Below, piece after piece: positions 1-6,297 of a stretch of 7,190 nt of DNA. The notes beneath the pieces were generated by a model. It was not told where the DNA came from. It did no database searches and was given only the letters and a program-made list of their open reading frames with translations. The number at the start of each line of letters is the position of its first letter. The first letter of the stretch is position 1. The DNA comes from Gemmatimonadales bacterium UBA4718 (GTDB taxonomy: Bacteria; Gemmatimonadota; Gemmatimonadetes; Gemmatimonadales; Gemmatimonadaceae), in assembly GCA_002404375.1 (NCBI GenBank), contig DHJO01000001.1, positions 51,589-58,778 on the forward strand, written 5' to 3'. Position numbers and translations under genes: made by a program.

Positions 1-59
1 TTTTTTTGTGGATGACGTCTCAGCTGTTTGCGAAACGTCGCGAGGAGGAGCGCCCGTCT

Positions 60-88
60 GATATACGATTCGACTGTGGCGCCGTCAA
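60..88 (-). promoter_or_regulatory. Candidate leftward sigma-70-like promoter
   Basis: On the minus strand a TTGACG box (88-83) is followed after exactly 17 bases by TATATC (65-60). The first matches five of six bases of the -35 consensus and the second four of six of the -10 consensus. It would transcribe out of the left edge, and no start codon for a leftward gene is visible before the edge, so its target is outside the window. It lies just beyond the end of the GH3 gene and right behind a hairpin with a T-tract, which suits a boundary between transcription units. The call rests on sequence match only; GC-rich phyla often use divergent promoters. Confidence 0.3.
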
Positions 89-91
89 CAG

Positions 92-111
92 AAAAAAATC
101 CGAATCGATTT
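92..111 (-). terminator. Weak candidate intrinsic terminator after the GH3 gene
   Basis: Read on the minus strand, AAATC (111-107) and GATTT (100-96) can pair as a 5-bp stem around a six-base loop. The stem is followed directly by four more Ts (95-92). The position, about 40 bases after the GH3 stop codon, is right for the end of the four-gene leftward unit. The stem is short and AT-rich, so it would be a poor terminator on its own; the T-run may simply be AT-rich intergenic DNA. Confidence 0.25.
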
Positions 112-152
112 CACTATCGCATCAACTGATTTGACGACGACGCAACATTCGG

Positions 153-1937
153 CTACCTCGATACTGGTGCCCTTTCAATTCCCGTTCCGCGACTGGCATA
201 TGGCGGTATGCTGATCGGTAGGTGACCAGAGATCGCGGACGAGCCCAGCAGTGCTCGAGCTGCCGCAGTCTGAGAAACTGGAAAACCACCCCACGCAACC
301 AGATAAGTACCAATCGACGGCAGCTGCTGAAGCAGATACGGATTCCCGAACGCGATGACAATTGGTTTTCTTCCACGCTGAACCAGAGTCTGCATGAAGT
401 TGGCGAACGCCTGCGGCGCGCTAGCACTTACCGCATCCCAGCTTTGACCCACGTAGGATCCGACGATCGTGACATCGGCTGAATCAGCTGCGGCGATCAA
501 ACGCGGAAAATTCAGCGAAGCATCCTCGGTTGCCATGAATTCGGTGCGCAGATTTGGCAGTCCCGCCCGAAGCTCCGCGTTGAACGCGTTCCCTGCGCCA
601 AGGTCGGCGCGCCGTGCAAGCGTTATCGACAGAACCTTCGCCATTCCCGGTGCAATCGGAACCTGCCTCACCGAGTCTCTCACTAATGTGATGGACTTCT
701 CCGCCACTCTGCGCGCGATCTGAAGATTCGAGGTGTCGCCTACCAGGAATCGTAACGCGTTAAGGTCGACGAGCTTCCGCTGTGCGAGCCCGAGCCGACG
801 CTTCATTTCAACGACTCTACGCACTGAAGAATCCAATCGCGCTTCGGTGTAGCGGCCTTCCCGGATGCCGGCCACGACTGCATCAATGGTTTGCGAAACG
901 TCCAGCGGTTGTATGAGCACATCGATTCCTGCCGAAATCGCGCGTTTCACGGCTTCGTCGGAGCCGTACTGATCAAGAACTCCCCGCATGTCCATCGCGT
1001 CGGAGATGATTACCCCCTTGAAGCCCAATTCTCCGCGAAGCAGCCCTGTCAGTACCTTCGGTGAAAGCGTTCCTGGCACGTTCGACGAATCGAGTGCCGG
1101 CATCGCACCGTGAAAGGACATGATCGCTCCAACCCCGCCATTCACAGCGGCGCGGAATGGAACCAGCTCCACGGTATCGAGCCTGCTCCGGCTCACAGTC
1201 ACCACGGGCAAGGCCAGATGCGAATTGACCCCGGTGTCGCCATGACCCGGAAAATGCTTGCCCGTCGCAATCATCCCATGATCCTGCACTCCGTGGATGA
1301 ACGCGACGCCCAAACGCGCATCGAGCTGCGGATCTTCCCCATATGAGCGGGTGTTGATGACGGGATTGTCGGGATTGTTGTTGACGTCGAGCACCGGCGC
1401 GTACGCGATATGGATTCCTAGCGCCCGCCCTTCGATCGCGGTGAGTCTTCCCTGCTCATAAGCGAGCGTGGTGTCACGAGTTGCGCCGACGGCCATCTCG
1501 GGAGGAAATACGATCGCGCCACCGAGATCTATGGCATTGGGAACGAAGTAACCGCCCCTGGCGCGAAATCCCGCCCCTGCCTCGAGATCAGCCCCAAAAA
1601 GAAGGGGCACCTGGCTCATCGACTGCAGTGCATTCAACTTGGCCGCCACTTCGGTTGGCGAGCCCACCGATATCGTGAAACCGCCCACTTTTTCTTTCTG
1701 GATATAGTCGGTTAGTCTGCGCCACTGCGGAGAATCGCCCGACACGAAGTCGCCGTACACGCTCGGCCAGACGATCTGCGCTGCCTTCTCGCGAAGGCTG
1801 AGCGAGGCAAGGATGGAATCGGTCCAGCGCGACGAGACCGCCGCTCCTGTCATATCCGCCGGATTGGTGCTGGCCGTTTTGCACCCGAAACCTGCGAGCA
1901 AGAGGAATAAAGCGAGAGCTCTCTTCGGGTCCGCCAT
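153..1937 (-). CDS. Exported GH3 beta-N-acetylhexosaminidase-like glycoside hydrolase (NagZ-type)
   Basis: A 594-residue glycoside hydrolase family 3 protein, probably removing terminal GlcNAc-type sugars from cell-wall or related glycans. Residues 5-19 form a basic then hydrophobic export signal ending at Cys19. The bases before Cys (GFG) are not a canonical lipobox, so lipid attachment is uncertain. The TIM-barrel domain (about 40-385) carries DLEAG (117-121), TRSYGEDP (196-203), KHFPGHGDT (227-235), His240 and the nucleophile Asp313 in SDAMDM. The C-terminal alpha/beta domain spans about 410-580. The KHFPGHG plus D/N-x-H loop is the NagZ-group hallmark, which favours hexosaminidase over beta-glucosidase. 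The expected Asp of the Asp-His dyad is Asn238. The ATG at 1937 overlaps the stop of the upstream yggX gene (TAATG), implying coupled translation. The frame is open up to 2192, but that stretch merely reads yggX out of frame. The signal peptide at 1937 fixes the start. Confidence 0.9.
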   Translation of the reverse strand: MADPKRALALFLLLAGFGCKTASTNPADMTGAAVSSRWTDSILASLSLREKAAQIVWPSVYGDFVSGDSPQWRRLTDYIQKEKVGGFTISVGSPTEVAAKLNALQSMSQVPLLFGADLEAGAGFRARGGYFVPNAIDLGGAIVFPPEMAVGATRDTTLAYEQGRLTAIEGRALGIHIAYAPVLDVNNNPDNPVINTRSYGEDPQLDARLGVAFIHGVQDHGMIATGKHFPGHGDTGVNSHLALPVVTVSRSRLDTVELVPFRAAVNGGVGAIMSFHGAMPALDSSNVPGTLSPKVLTGLLRGELGFKGVIISDAMDMRGVLDQYGSDEAVKRAISAGIDVLIQPLDVSQTIDAVVAGIREGRYTEARLDSSVRRVVEMKRRLGLAQRKLVDLNALRFLVGDTSNLQIARRVAEKSITLVRDSVRQVPIAPGMAKVLSITLARRADLGAGNAFNAELRAGLPNLRTEFMATEDASLNFPRLIAAADSADVTIVGSYVGQSWDAVSASAPQAFANFMQTLVQRGRKPIVIAFGNPYLLQQLPSIGTYLVAWGGFPVSQTAAARALLGSSAISGHLPISIPPYASRGTGIERAPVSR

Positions 1938-2218
1938 TAGTGACTGATCGTCCCTTTCTTGCTGGTGTCGATGTCGGAGGAAGCGCCGGTCTTGAAGAAG
2001 AACGCACTCATGTTCTTCGTCAGGAAGGACCGCGCCTGCGGGTCCATCACATTGAGCCCGTAATGATTGATCAGCATTGTCTGCTGCTTGAGCCAGTCCG
2101 CCCAGCACTGGGTACAGATCTCCTCGACGACGCGGGCCCCGATTGGTCCGGGAAAGGGCGGCTTTACGAATCCCGCGCGCGTCTGACCACACCGCGCGCA
2201 GGTTACTGTCTCAGGCAC
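1937..2218 (-). CDS. yggX: YggX-like Fe(II)-trafficking / oxidative damage protection protein with a four-cysteine motif
   Basis: A 93-residue cytoplasmic protein. Residues 39-75 (W-x2-W-x3-QTMLIN, then LNVMDP and a NMSAFFF segment) match the core of E. coli YggX (W-x2-W-x2-KQTMLIN, LNMMN, MVNFLF). YggX helps move Fe(II) and protect iron-sulfur enzymes from oxidative damage. Unlike the E. coli protein as I recall it, which has the single cysteine Cys7, this one has two CxxC pairs, Cys7/Cys10 and Cys35/Cys38, looking like a small zinc-ribbon or metal knuckle. Length is close to the E. coli protein (about 91). The start is GTG at 2218, eight bases after the desaturase stop, with a weak AGGT ribosome-binding site lying in that stop region. 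Its TAA stop overlaps the GH3 start codon by one base. The family assignment is strong; metal binding is inferred. Confidence 0.85.
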   Translation of the reverse strand: MPETVTCARCGQTRAGFVKPPFPGPIGARVVEEICTQCWADWLKQQTMLINHYGLNVMDPQARSFLTKNMSAFFFKTGASSDIDTSKKGTISH

Positions 2219-2226
2219 GCGCGGAT

Positions 2227-2976
2227 CTACCTGCGCGCGTAGGAGATTTCAGCGAGGCCAAAAATGGAAAGGAGTCGCAGATACATCCAGCCGATGTCGA
2301 ATTCATACCACTTTGCCTTGAATTTCGCGGAGTGGGGATCGGCGTGATGGTTGTTGTGCAGCTCCTCGCCACCCAGCCAGATCGCAATCGGAGAGATGTT
2401 CCGGCTTTCGTCCTTGACGTCGAAGTTCCGGTATCCAACCGCGTGACCTACTCCATTTACGATCCCGGCCGCCCAGAACGGGATCCAGATCATTTGAACG
2501 CCCCAAACCAGGGGGCCAACGAAGAAGCCGAATAGATAGATGTCGACGGCAAGCATCACCAGGATGCCCACCCAGTTGAGTGGGGAGAGGAGATGCCTCT
2601 CCAGCCAGTCGTTCGGGGTCCCCTTCCCGTACTTGTCGAGGACTCCAGGCTGACGAACCGTCTTTCTATAGTAGAAGGCACCTTTCAGCACGATGTTCCG
2701 CAATCCTTCCATGAGTGGGCTGTGCGGATCCCCTTCGCGGTCTGCGAATGCGTGGTGCTTTCGATGACATGCCACCCATTCCTTCGTAACGATGGCTGTC
2801 GAGAGCCACAACCAGAGCCGCATTGGCAAGGCTGCGAGGAAGTGCAACTTGACCCCACGGTGGGTTTGAGCTCGATGCAGAAAGAGTGTGACCGACACGT
2901 TGGTGAGGTGTCCGGCGACAATTACGAACAAAATCGGCTTCCACCAAGCCGTTGCCCAGCTTCCGAAATCCGGCAT
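2227..2976 (-). CDS. Membrane fatty acid desaturase (Delta9-type, three histidine boxes)
   Basis: A 249-residue integral membrane di-iron desaturase, predicted to introduce a cis double bond into membrane acyl chains using O2 and an electron donor. All histidine boxes are present: HRAQTH (34-39), HRKHH (71-75) and HNNHH (207-211, within GEELHNNHH), plus His178 in NGVGHAVGYRNF. Hydrophobic segments lie at about 13-33, 47-65, 134-155 and 157-179. The TKEWVACHRKHH and WIPFWAAGIVNGVGH stretches resemble the Pseudomonas DesA acyl-lipid desaturase as I recall it, but this protein stops shortly after EFDIGWMYLRLL. It thus lacks the long C-terminal extension of that enzyme. I chose ATG 2976 because GGAG sits six bases before it. 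A GTG start at 3048 would add 24 unremarkable residues. The gene follows the M1 peptidase by 73 bp and precedes yggX by 8 bp. Whether the substrate is acyl-CoA or phospholipid cannot be told. Confidence 0.9.
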   Translation of the reverse strand: MPDFGSWATAWWKPILFVIVAGHLTNVSVTLFLHRAQTHRGVKLHFLAALPMRLWLWLSTAIVTKEWVACHRKHHAFADREGDPHSPLMEGLRNIVLKGAFYYRKTVRQPGVLDKYGKGTPNDWLERHLLSPLNWVGILVMLAVDIYLFGFFVGPLVWGVQMIWIPFWAAGIVNGVGHAVGYRNFDVKDESRNISPIAIWLGGEELHNNHHADPHSAKFKAKWYEFDIGWMYLRLLSIFGLAEISYARR

Positions 2977-3011
2977 TACTAACTCCAGTGATCTGTATCG
3001 GGTACGCCCGC

Positions 3012-3040
3012 AATCTATCGGAGAGCCCCTCTTAAACCAA
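3012..3040 (-). promoter_or_regulatory. Possible internal promoter before the desaturase
   Basis: In the 73-bp gap between the M1 peptidase stop and the desaturase start, the minus strand reads TTGGTT (3040-3035), a 17-base spacer, then TAGATT (3017-3012). Each box fits its consensus only partly. Transcription would begin near 3005 and give a leader of about 30 bases carrying the GGAG site. If real, the desaturase, yggX and GH3 genes could be expressed apart from the peptidase. The match is weak and could be chance. Confidence 0.2.
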
Positions 3041-3049
3041 ACGACCACA

Positions 3050-5038
3050 CTACTCTCGCGTAACCGGGCGCGCGGGATTCGCCGGCGGAGGGCTCCCCCA
3101 CGTGTCGTTCGTGGGATTCCAATCAGGTACCGAAGGATCCGGCCAGAGCCGAACGCCCGTTACTGGACCGCGCACCGGTAGCACCGCCTCAAATCGATTG
3201 CCGCGAGCCCAGATGTTGACGGGTAGCGAAAAATCCTGACTTGTACCATCCGCGTAGGCCACTCGTAGCCGGACCGGAAACGGTATGGACGTATTCCGGC
3301 GTAGCGCGATCACGGCGAATGTCTGACCCTCGGATGTGCGTGTGGAAACGCTTTCGATGCCGATGTCGAGAACGTCCGTAGTGTAGAAGAAGCTATGCCA
3401 GAACCAGGAGAGGTCTTCGCCGACTGAATTCTCGATGCTGCGGAAGAAATCTCCGGGTGTTGGATGCCTGAACGCCCAAGTCCGGGTGTATTCGCGGAAC
3501 GCAGAATCAAATAAATCAGGTCCGACAACGTGGTTCCGCAGCGTCAGCAGCACAACCGCGGGTTTTCGGTAGCCGATCGCGCCCAGCGCGGCACCATCGA
3601 TGTTGTCCGGCGCCGTCATTAGCGGCGACTGGGTTCCCGCCGTTACCGCATCGCCCCAGTTCTTCAGGTAGCCGGGGTAGGCATTCTGTCCCGGATAACG
3701 AGCCTCATTCGCGAACGCATTGAGGTAGGTGTTGAAGCCTTCGTCCATCCAGGCATAGCGACGCTCATTCGAGCCGACGATCATCGGAAACCATTCGTGC
3801 CCGTGCTCGTGATTGATCACGCCGAAGATCGACGAGGGATCATCATTGCCGTAGTGCACCATGACGAACATCGGGTATTCCATTCCGCCAACCGGGCCCG
3901 CGACGCTCGTCGCCTGCGGATAGGGATAGGGAAAGAAGAGCTGTGAGTACTGACGAATGGTCCACGCCGTCTGTTCGGCCGCGTGTTCCCACGCTTTTCC
4001 GGCTTTGGGGAATTCGTAGTACGCTTGCGCCAGTCCGCCGTCCCAGCTGGTTGCATCCCATCTGAAATCAGGAGCACCCGCCCACGCGACATCGTGGACG
4101 TGTTGCGCGCGGAAATGCCAGGTTTTCGTTCCAGCAACGCGTCGTGTCTTTGCCGCGGCCGCTTCCGGTTGGGTAATGATTTGAACTACGTCGGTGCCCC
4201 GTGACGCCGTCGTGAGACGGCGGCGTTGCTCCGCGGTCAGGACATCTGCAGGATTCTGCAGCACGCCGCTGCCGGCAACGGTATATCCCGCTGGCACCGT
4301 CACTGAATAGTCGACATCTCCGTACTCGAGGTAGAACTCGCCTTGGCCGAGGTACGGATCGGTGTTCCATCCCCGAACGTCGTCGTAAACCGCCATGCGC
4401 GGGTACCACTGTGCGATCTCGAAGAGCGCGCTGTCTCGTCCCATCCGATCCGATCCGTGCTCGGGCACTCTGAAGGAGTACTTGATGGAGATCGTCGCTT
4501 TCCCCCCGCCGGGCGTCAGCGGTGTGGGAAGATCGAGACGCATCATGGTGTCGTTGATCCGGGGCTGCACGGACGTCCCATTCACCTGCACATCCGTCAG
4601 GTCGTAGCCCCCCTGGAATCCCCTCACTCCCCAGCGCGAGTCCGCAGGAAACAGCGCGGATCCCTTGCTTCCCGCGCGGTAGAGGTTCTGGTCGACCTGA
4701 ACCCAGACATATCGAAGGGTGTCGGGCGAATTATTGGTGTATCTGATCTGCACCGAGCCGTTGAGCTGCGCCGCGCCAGTATCGAGCGATGCAGCTATCG
4801 TGTAGTCCGCTCTCTGTTGCCAGTAGTCGGGGCCCGGCACACCGCTTGATGAGCGGTAGCGATTTGGGCCGGGCCAATCGATTCGGTTGGTGGTGGCAAA
4901 AGGATCATCGCGCTGGGTATCGAAAACAGAGCCGGATGTTGTAGCAGTGGCGACTGGCATTCGCACCGGCGCGAGAACGACTGGGGTCTGCTGAGCGCAC
5001 GCTGCAAGTGCGGCAAGCAGAAAGGCGTAATTCTTCAC
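3050..5038 (-). CDS. M1-family zinc metallopeptidase lipoprotein
   Basis: A 662-residue gluzincin aminopeptidase-like enzyme of peptidase family M1, probably anchored by a lipid on the outer face of a membrane and trimming peptides there. With the GTG start at 5038 the protein opens with Lys2, a hydrophobic run and the classic lipobox LAAC, placing the lipidated Cys at 14. An N-terminal beta domain (about 75-270) resembles M1 proteins. The zinc site is complete: HEHGH (410-414) and, after 18 residues, Glu433 in WMDEG. Tyr490 in GYRKP is a candidate transition-state tyrosine. The GAMEN-like exopeptidase loop reads GGMEYP (384-389). The C-terminus is a beta-rich domain (about 560-640) ending in a Pro-rich tail. 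The frame continues upstream to 5215, but that part lacks a signal and overlaps the divergent gene. No strong ribosome-binding site precedes the GTG, so the exact start is less sure than the family. Confidence 0.88.
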   Translation of the reverse strand: MKNYAFLLAALAACAQQTPVVLAPVRMPVATATTSGSVFDTQRDDPFATTNRIDWPGPNRYRSSSGVPGPDYWQQRADYTIAASLDTGAAQLNGSVQIRYTNNSPDTLRYVWVQVDQNLYRAGSKGSALFPADSRWGVRGFQGGYDLTDVQVNGTSVQPRINDTMMRLDLPTPLTPGGGKATISIKYSFRVPEHGSDRMGRDSALFEIAQWYPRMAVYDDVRGWNTDPYLGQGEFYLEYGDVDYSVTVPAGYTVAGSGVLQNPADVLTAEQRRRLTTASRGTDVVQIITQPEAAAAKTRRVAGTKTWHFRAQHVHDVAWAGAPDFRWDATSWDGGLAQAYYEFPKAGKAWEHAAEQTAWTIRQYSQLFFPYPYPQATSVAGPVGGMEYPMFVMVHYGNDDPSSIFGVINHEHGHEWFPMIVGSNERRYAWMDEGFNTYLNAFANEARYPGQNAYPGYLKNWGDAVTAGTQSPLMTAPDNIDGAALGAIGYRKPAVVLLTLRNHVVGPDLFDSAFREYTRTWAFRHPTPGDFFRSIENSVGEDLSWFWHSFFYTTDVLDIGIESVSTRTSEGQTFAVIALRRNTSIPFPVRLRVAYADGTSQDFSLPVNIWARGNRFEAVLPVRGPVTGVRLWPDPSVPDWNPTNDTWGSPPPANPARPVTRE

Positions 5039-5156
5039 GTTCAAGAGCTGTTGTGTTGAGGAATTCGTAACTTGCGGACGGGTAGACAGCAACGTAAGGG
5101 CCAGCCCGCCTGACATCCACTTGCGCGAGTTGTTCGACGTCCGTAGCCTCTCCCCA
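5039..5156. promoter_or_regulatory. Divergent intergenic region with weak candidate promoters
   Basis: These 118 bp separate the leftward four-gene unit from the rightward pair and should hold promoters for both. Leftward, TTGCTG (5092-5087), a 17-base spacer and TACGAA (5069-5064) would place the transcript start about 20 bases before the GTG at 5038. Rightward, TTGCGC (5121-5126), 17 bases and TAGCCT (5144-5149) would start the transcript almost exactly at ATG 5157. All boxes match the consensus poorly. A near-symmetric ACTTGCGCGAGT (5119-5130) overlaps the rightward box, and its ACTTGCG half recurs at 5070-5076. The role of the region is secure; the individual elements are guesses. Confidence 0.3.
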
Positions 5157-6260
5157 ATGAGTCGGTCCAAAGCACTACAGCCTCTCGTTGAGGGACGCGC
5201 TACCGCGGAGGGCACGAACCGTTTTCGAAAACGGTTCGAGAATGGGCAAATCGACCACTTCTACCGGCCACTCTCTGACGGCCTCGTAGTCTCCTCACTC
5301 GGTCTCGGTACCTACCTCGGCGAATGCGACGACGCCGAAGACGGTCGTTACACGGCAACCGTCATTGCGGCTCTGGGAAAAGGCGTGAATCTGCTGGATA
5401 CAGCCATCAATTACAGATGTCAGCGCTCGGAACGCGCAATCGGAGAAGCCGTTCGCATCCTGATCTCCCGGGGCGATGTTGAGCGGGAAGAAATAGTGAT
5501 CTGCACCAAGGGCGGATACATACCTCTCGAGCGCACGCCGCCCGGTACCAAGGAGGGATATCGCGGCTTTCTCGACAGCGAGTATTACGGGCCCGGCGTA
5601 ATGCAGCCGGAGGACGTGGTATCCGGAGGCCATTGTCTTACCCCGCGATACTTGAACGATCAGATCGAGCGAAGCAGGCGCAACCTCGGACTCGCATTCA
5701 TCGACGTCTATTACCTCCACAACCCCGAGCAACAACTCGATGTGTTGAATCGCTCGAAATTCCTGAGCGTGATCCGTGCGGCATTTTCAACATTGGAGGA
5801 ACAGGTCCAGCGTGGGATCGTTGGTTGTTACGGCTGCTCGACCTGGAATGGGTTCCGCGTACCGCCCGAAGCTCGAAACCATTTGAGCCTCGAAGAGCTC
5901 GTAACCGTTGCGCGCGAGGTTGGAGGCGAGAACCACCACTTCAGGATCATCCAGCTCCCCATCAACCTCGCCATGACCGAGGCAGTGCGCGTTCCTACCC
6001 AGCGTGTGGGCACTGACCGAATCTCGCTGCTGGAGGCGGCGCACCGTGTCGATATTGGAGTGGTTGGAAGCGCCACTCTCATGCAATCGCAGCTCACACG
6101 ATCGCTCCCGGACCAGCTTCGCTCCGCTTTTCCCGGGTTCAACAGCGATGCCCGGCGCGCCATAGCGTTCGCACAGTCCCTCCCCCTCACCGCCGCGCTG
6201 GTTGGAATGAAATCTGTGGCGCACCTCGAACAGAATCTGGAGCGCGCCGCGCTCAGCTAG
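5157..6260 (+). CDS. Aldo/keto reductase with family-specific insert
   Basis: A 367-residue NAD(P)H-dependent oxidoreductase of the aldo/keto reductase superfamily, presumed cytoplasmic; no signal peptide is visible. The fold begins at LSSLGLGTYLGE-like residues 46-56. The catalytic tetrad is intact: Asp81 and Tyr86 (DTAINY), Lys118 (CTKGG) and His188 (YYLHNPE). GCYGCSTWNG (223-232) and the C-terminal VVGSATLMQ and AALVGMKS stretches (about 302-310 and 346-353) fit the cofactor-binding end of the barrel. Between Lys118 and the helix starting near Arg164 lies a stretch of about 45 residues containing EYYGPG and GGHCL, longer than in typical family members. I recall the same insert in a group of uncharacterised bacterial homologues. 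The substrate is unknown. ATG 5157 has no clear ribosome-binding site; a TTG at 5121 in the same frame is an alternative. The GT-NRF-KRF segment (19-27) overlays a perfect DNA palindrome. A NAPE-PLD-like gene follows after 37 bp. Confidence 0.88.
   Translation: MSRSKALQPLVEGRATAEGTNRFRKRFENGQIDHFYRPLSDGLVVSSLGLGTYLGECDDAEDGRYTATVIAALGKGVNLLDTAINYRCQRSERAIGEAVRILISRGDVEREEIVICTKGGYIPLERTPPGTKEGYRGFLDSEYYGPGVMQPEDVVSGGHCLTPRYLNDQIERSRRNLGLAFIDVYYLHNPEQQLDVLNRSKFLSVIRAAFSTLEEQVQRGIVGCYGCSTWNGFRVPPEARNHLSLEELVTVAREVGGENHHFRIIQLPINLAMTEAVRVPTQRVGTDRISLLEAAHRVDIGVVGSATLMQSQLTRSLPDQLRSAFPGFNSDARRAIAFAQSLPLTAALVGMKSVAHLEQNLERAALS
5215..5238. repeat. Perfect 24-bp palindrome inside the 5' end of the aldo/keto reductase gene
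   Basis: The half-site CGAACCGTTTTC (5215-5226) is followed at once by its exact reverse complement (5227-5238). Symmetry ends on both sides with A, which do not pair. It lies 58-81 bases into the gene as called. As DNA it could be a dimeric repressor operator placed downstream of the promoter. As RNA it could fold into a 10-bp stem with a UCGA loop. The half-site ends CGAAC/GTTCG resemble Gram-positive LexA boxes, but the spacing between them is far too long for that. Function is not established. Confidence 0.7.
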
Positions 6261-6297
6261 AGATCCGCAACTCGGAAATTGGTCGCGACATAATCGT

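Noticed and set aside
3..134. A 43-codon open stretch on the plus strand entering from the left edge
   Set aside because: It could be the tail of a converging gene, but the translation is unrecognisable and an internal ATG at 12 lacks a ribosome-binding site. Too short to support.
1938..2192. An 85-residue N-terminal extension of the GH3 gene
   Set aside because: This stretch is yggX read in the wrong frame. The extension is Arg-rich and featureless, while the ATG at 1937 gives a clean export signal.
2977..3048. A 24-residue extension of the desaturase from a GTG start
   Set aside because: A good GGAG site six bases before ATG 2976 marks the better start, and the added residues resemble no family sequence.
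4343..4849. A 168-codon plus-strand open frame
   Set aside because: It is antisense to the well-supported M1 peptidase gene, and its translation shows no recognisable motif.
5039..5215. A 59-residue N-terminal extension of the M1 peptidase
   Set aside because: It has no signal features, would bury the LAAC lipobox, and overlaps the start of the divergent aldo/keto reductase gene.
5215..5238. A LexA/SOS box reading of the palindrome
   Set aside because: CGAAC and GTTCG are present, but 14 bases separate them instead of the 4 in Gram-positive LexA sites.
5295..5735. A 146-codon minus-strand open frame
   Set aside because: It is antisense to the aldo/keto reductase tetrad region and has no family features.
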